DNA of 7,484 nucleotides from JAZNGX01 sp045576675 (lineage in GTDB: Bacteria > Bacillota > Clostridia > Monoglobales > Firm-18), in assembly GCA_045576675.1 (NCBI GenBank), contig JAZNGX010000027.1, forward strand, positions 1-7,484, in the 5' to 3' direction. Shown in pieces: positions 5,427 to 7,484 of the stretch (the first letter of the stretch is position 1; every line of letters begins with the position of its first letter). Made by a program: the position numbers and the translations under genes. The notes under the pieces were generated by a model. The model saw only the letters and a list, made by a program, of their open reading frames with translations. It searched no databases and had not been told where the DNA came from.

Positions 5427-6089
5427 ATGTTTAAGCATGAAAAAATGTTGTTTCATCCGGTGGCTGTAGAAAAGCCAAATCCGCAATATGCTGCACTTAT
5501 GCAGGAACAGCTTGGCGGTGCAAACGGCGAAATGAAGGCTGCAATGCAATATATGTCCCAAAGCTTCAGAATTAAAGACCCTGAAATAAAGGATTTGTTT
5601 TTAGATATTGCGGCTGAAGAATTAGGCCACATGGAAATGGTTGCACAAACCATTAATCTTTTAAACGGGCATGATGTTGATGCTTCGACTGTTCCGGCAG
5701 GAGAAATACAAACTCATGTTCTTACCGGTCTTAATCCTGGGCTTATCAATGCATCAGGCTATTCATGGACAGGCGATTATGTAAGTGTAACAGGAGACTT
5801 GTGTGCAGACTTGCTTTCAAATATTGCTTCAGAACAACGTGCAAAGGTAGTGTATGAATATCTTTACAGACAGATTGATGATAAAAAGATAAAGCAAACA
5901 ATTGACTTTCTGCTAAACCGTGAAGAAGCACATAATGCTATGTTTCGTGAAGCGTTTAACAAGGTGCAGGACACAGGCTCAAATCGTGATTTTGGTACAA
6001 CAAAAGCAGCAAAAATGTATTTTAGCTTGTCTGAACCAGGCAATAATGCTTATGCAAATACTGACGTAAAAAGACCGTCATTTCATTAA
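5427..6089 (+). CDS. Manganese catalase family protein (CotJC-like)
   Basis: A 220-residue ferritin-like four-helix protein of the dimanganese catalase family, which splits hydrogen peroxide into water and oxygen in the cytoplasm; spore-coat CotJC belongs to the same family. All five metal ligands known from the Lactobacillus plantarum enzyme have counterparts: E35 (GEMKAAMQY), E65 and H68 (EELGHME), E136 (ASEQRAKVVYE) and H169 (EEAHNAMF). The last two sit 12 residues earlier than in that enzyme. The chain is also clearly shorter than the roughly 266 residues of the L. plantarum protein, mostly at the C terminus, as is common in clostridial members. AGAGGTG ends 5 nt before the ATG. It lies 43 nt after the glycosylase gene and is followed by a terminator, so it probably ends the operon. 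Activity is likely but inferred from ligands. Confidence 0.92.
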   Translation: MFKHEKMLFHPVAVEKPNPQYAALMQEQLGGANGEMKAAMQYMSQSFRIKDPEIKDLFLDIAAEELGHMEMVAQTINLLNGHDVDASTVPAGEIQTHVLTGLNPGLINASGYSWTGDYVSVTGDLCADLLSNIASEQRAKVVYEYLYRQIDDKKIKQTIDFLLNREEAHNAMFREAFNKVQDTGSNRDFGTTKAAKMYFSLSEPGNNAYANTDVKRPSFH

Positions 6090-6094
6090 TATTC

Positions 6095-6124
6095 AAAAGG
6101 ACTGTAACAGCAGTCCTTTTAGTT
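6095..6124 (+). terminator. Rho-independent terminator after the Mn catalase gene
   Basis: AAAAGGACTG (6095-6104) and CAGTCCTTTT (6111-6120) form a 10-bp stem with a 6-nt loop, and the stem's own T run is followed by AGTTTT. It starts 5 nt after the stop codon and closes the serine hydrolase-glycosylase-catalase run. Confidence 0.85.
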
Positions 6125-6166
6125 TTATAATTGACAATTATATTAAATAAAAACAACTATTAAATA

Positions 6167-6195
6167 TTGATTTTATATTATCATTATGATAAAAT
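6167..6195 (+). promoter_or_regulatory. Promoter of the HpcH/HpaI aldolase gene
   Basis: TTGATT at 6167-6172, a 17-bp spacer and TAAAAT at 6190-6195, with TG one base before the -10. The start would be near 6202, giving a leader of about 23 nt. A TTGACA at 6131-6136 has no good -10 at the right distance. Confidence 0.65.
6178..6192. promoter_or_regulatory. PerR/Fur-like 7-1-7 palindrome over the aldolase promoter
   Basis: TTATCAT-T-ATGATAA is a perfect inverted repeat with 7-bp arms around one base. It lies in the spacer and runs into the -10 box. It differs from the Bacillus PerR box (TTATAAT-N-ATTATAA) at two symmetric positions and from the Fur box at four. A repressor bound here would block RNA polymerase. 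Which Fur-family protein, if any, binds is inference. Confidence 0.45.
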
Positions 6196-6224
6196 AATAA
6201 AAAAATATTACGAAGGTGACAAAA

Positions 6225-6992
6225 ATGAATTTAAAAGAAAAAATTCAAAGTGGCAAAAGTATTTGCGGAACACTTGTTAATATTCCCTCAATTGCCGTTA
6301 CGGAAATGATGGGGTATTTTGATTATGACTTTTTATGGATAGATACAGAGCATTCTGTTACCACAACAGAGCAATGCTATCAGATGCTTGTTGCGGCAAA
6401 ATCAGTTGGCAGACAGGCAATTGTCCGTGTGCCGCAAAACGACCTTACATACACAAAAAAGGTTCTTGAAATGGGTCCGGACGGCATCATATTCCCAATG
6501 GTACGTAATGCAAAAGAGGCTGAAGAGCTTTTGTCTTACACGTTATATCCGCCATACGGCAGCAGAGGCTGCGGCCCTCAAAGAGCAGTAAGATATGGCG
6601 TTGATGATGAGCTTGCATATTTTAAATCTGGCCCGATGGATTTGTGCAGATTTTTGCAGATTGAATGCAAAACTCTTGTTGACGAATTAGAGCAGATTGT
6701 TGATAATCCATACATTGACGGCTTTATTTTAGGTCTTGCAGATTTGTCAGGCTCTATTAATGAAATTGGCGAATTCTTTGGTGAAAACAATCTTGCACTG
6801 GGAAGAAAAGCAATTGATATTGCAACAAAGCACGGCAAAATAGTTGGTTCAGCAACACTTGCAAGCGACGAAAAAACCCTGACAATGCTACACGATATGG
6901 GAATTAAAATGATAACCTGCGGTGCAGACTTTAATCACATTGTAAACGGTGCAAAAAAGACTTTTGAATCTGTAAAAAAAGTAATAGGTTAA
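6225..6992 (+). CDS. HpcH/HpaI-family aldolase
   Basis: A 255-residue TIM-barrel class II aldolase of the HpcH/HpaI family, which cleaves 2-keto-3-deoxy acids to pyruvate (or an analogue) and an aldehyde, using a divalent metal. Catalytic and metal positions match HpaI (H45, R70, E149, D175) with a shift of two: H43 in WIDTEH, R68 in VRVP, E147 in FLQIE, and D173 in GLADLSGS. FPMVRNAKEAE (90-100) and YPPYGSRGCGP (108-118) are further family marks, close to 2-dehydro-3-deoxyglucarate aldolase (GarL) and HpaI. The ATG at 6225 is preferred over a GTG at 6216, because that GTG is part of the GAAGGTG ribosome site, 6 nt upstream. It stands alone between its own promoter and a terminator, so neighbours do not reveal the pathway. 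The family is secure; the substrate is not. Confidence 0.9.
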   Translation: MNLKEKIQSGKSICGTLVNIPSIAVTEMMGYFDYDFLWIDTEHSVTTTEQCYQMLVAAKSVGRQAIVRVPQNDLTYTKKVLEMGPDGIIFPMVRNAKEAEELLSYTLYPPYGSRGCGPQRAVRYGVDDELAYFKSGPMDLCRFLQIECKTLVDELEQIVDNPYIDGFILGLADLSGSINEIGEFFGENNLALGRKAIDIATKHGKIVGSATLASDEKTLTMLHDMGIKMITCGADFNHIVNGAKKTFESVKKVIG

Positions 6993-7033
6993 AAAAACAA
7001 CGGTGTTGTGTATCACGCAACACCGTTGTTTTT
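6993..7033. terminator. Bidirectional terminator between the aldolase gene and the broken small gene
   Basis: A 16-bp perfect stem, 6993-7008 with 7018-7033, with further pairs inside the 9-nt loop. It has A5 on one side and T5 on the other, so a U-tract follows in either direction. It begins directly after the aldolase stop and serves the minus-strand small gene as well. Confidence 0.9.
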
Positions 7034-7072
7034 ATGTTCTGTGAATATTGACTTAATAATCATTTTTAACAA

Positions 7073-7265
7073 TTAATCTCTGCACTTTTCGTCTATACAA
7101 AGCTTTTTTACTTCTTTCATACGTTCTGATACAAATGAAGCAGTATCCAAAACTCTTGGAATAGCCTTAGTGACCAATACTGAAGACGGTTTTAAAATAA
7201 TCTTCTCTCGCACGGTCCATATCTACAGGCTCTTCTACGTACGGCTCGTTCTTTACATATTTCAT
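7073..7265 (-). pseudogene. Small gene with a +1 frame break (63 residues if repaired)
   Basis: The ATG at 7265 is preceded on the minus strand by AAAAGGAG with 9 nt spacing, a strong ribosome site. The first frame runs 32 codons to a stop at 7167-7169. The +1 frame continues from the TTTTAAAA run at plus 7190-7197 to a stop at 7073-7075. Removing one T from that run gives an unbroken 63-residue protein: an acidic, tyrosine-rich N-terminal part (KYVKNEPYVEEP, MDRARED), then a helical part (SFVSERMKEVKKLC) ending in a short charged tail with a second cysteine. I do not recognise the family. Both parts look protein-like in composition, and the gene sits between a promoter and a terminator, so it was probably intact recently. 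A sequencing error in the homopolymer, or programmed frameshifting, are alternatives. Confidence 0.55.
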
Positions 7266-7288
7266 AATGAAAAACTCCTTTTGCAAAC

Positions 7289-7317
7289 AAAAAATGAGTC
7301 AGCCAAAGCTGACGCAT
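7289..7317 (-). terminator. Terminator hairpin in the leader of the broken small gene
   Basis: On the minus strand, ATG-C-GTCAGC pairs with GCTGAC-T-CAT (plus 7308-7317 with 7294-7303), with one mismatch and a 4-nt loop, followed by six T residues (plus 7289-7294). It lies 23 nt upstream of the ATG at 7265. It would end transcription from the 7380-7408 promoter after about 85 nt unless it is bypassed. I find no convincing antiterminator helix. Confidence 0.7.
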
Positions 7318-7379
7318 GCAACACGTAGCAATGACCAAACAAGCGCGAACCAGTTATTCCAAACTCAAATTAAAACAAT

Positions 7380-7408
7380 ATTATAACATACCGTAATTTG
7401 GCAGGAAA
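7380..7408 (-). promoter_or_regulatory. Probable promoter of the small gene's leader RNA
   Basis: On the minus strand, TATAAT (plus 7380-7385) with TG one base upstream, an extended -10. The -35 at 17 bp is weak (TTTCCT, plus 7403-7408). The start near 7373 gives a leader of about 108 nt before the ATG at 7265. Confidence 0.45.
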
Positions 7409-7419
7409 AATAGTCAAAG

Positions 7420-7442
7420 CTAACGTATTTGCCTAACGTTAG
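7420..7442. promoter_or_regulatory. Palindromic operator-like repeats (CTAACGTTAG)
   Basis: A perfect 10-bp palindrome CTAACGTTAG at 7433-7442, with an extra half-site CTAACGT at 7420-7426, 13 bp away. It lies upstream of the minus-strand promoter and beside an AT-rich plus-strand stretch with TATAAT at 7463-7468, which could serve a gene beyond the window. Palindromes of this kind are often targets of TetR-like dimers. The regulator is not in the window. Confidence 0.35.
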
Positions 7443-7484
7443 TTTGCCACCTATACGGTTAATATAATATTAAATTTTAATTTG

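Noticed and set aside
6216..6224. GTG start for the aldolase gene
   Set aside because: This GTG is part of the GAAGGTG ribosome site of the ATG at 6225, which also fits the family's usual N terminus.
6578..6838. 86-codon minus-strand frame within the aldolase gene
   Set aside because: It is antisense to conserved catalytic regions and has no upstream signals.
1..7484. tRNA, rRNA, CRISPR array or transposase
   Set aside because: No cloverleaf with conserved T-arm bases, no regularly spaced direct repeats and no transposase motifs were found on either strand.

Overview
The window is AT-rich, compactly coded DNA. It has purine-rich Shine-Dalgarno sites, sigma-A-type promoters with TTGAxx boxes, TATAAT-like boxes and frequent TGn extensions, and U-tract terminators. 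Together with the gene families present (MATE and EamA transporters, a CotJC-like Mn catalase, an HDG-type glycosylase), this points to a low-GC Firmicute, probably an anaerobic clostridial gut-type bacterium. The genus cannot be read from the sequence.

Layout. Positions 4-336 hold a small membrane-anchored protein with an Ada-like Cys/His metal-binding tail. Positions 385-976 hold a complete DinJ/YafQ-type toxin-antitoxin module behind a consensus promoter. Positions 1040-2478 hold a MATE efflux transporter with its own promoter. It overlaps, tail to tail by 8 bp, an EamA/DMT transporter on the minus strand (2471-3313). Positions 3314-3800 form a 487-bp region without a protein gene but crowded with signals: divergent promoters, a bidirectional terminator, a possible very short plus-strand RNA, and a strong candidate for a structured minus-strand RNA of about 170 nt (3672 down to 3503). 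Positions 3801-6120 are a plus-strand run: a serine beta-lactamase-fold hydrolase, a hypoxanthine/uracil-DNA glycosylase-family protein overlapping it by 7 nt, and a short manganese catalase, closed by a terminator. Positions 6167-7033 hold an HpcH/HpaI-family aldolase with its own promoter, overlapped by a PerR/Fur-like palindrome and followed by a bidirectional terminator. Positions 7073-7484 (minus strand) hold a small gene with a +1 frame break, preceded by a leader of about 108 nt that contains a terminator hairpin. A TAACGTTA-type palindrome lies further upstream.

How it fits together. The serine hydrolase, glycosylase and Mn catalase are plausibly co-transcribed. The glycosylase (repair of deaminated bases) and the catalase (peroxide removal) suggest a stress-protection theme, but that link is inferred from position only. 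The two transporters converge and appear to share no terminator.

The most unusual item is the minus-strand RNA at 3503-3672. It has a TTGACT-17-TATAAT extended promoter whose predicted +1 is the first base of a 14-bp closing helix. Three more helices lie inside, and a separate U-tract terminator follows. All six imperfect helix positions are G-U wobbles on the minus strand, whereas the same positions are A-C mismatches on the plus strand. This supports a real RNA on that strand rather than a simple DNA inverted repeat. I could not assign it to a known RNA family by eye.
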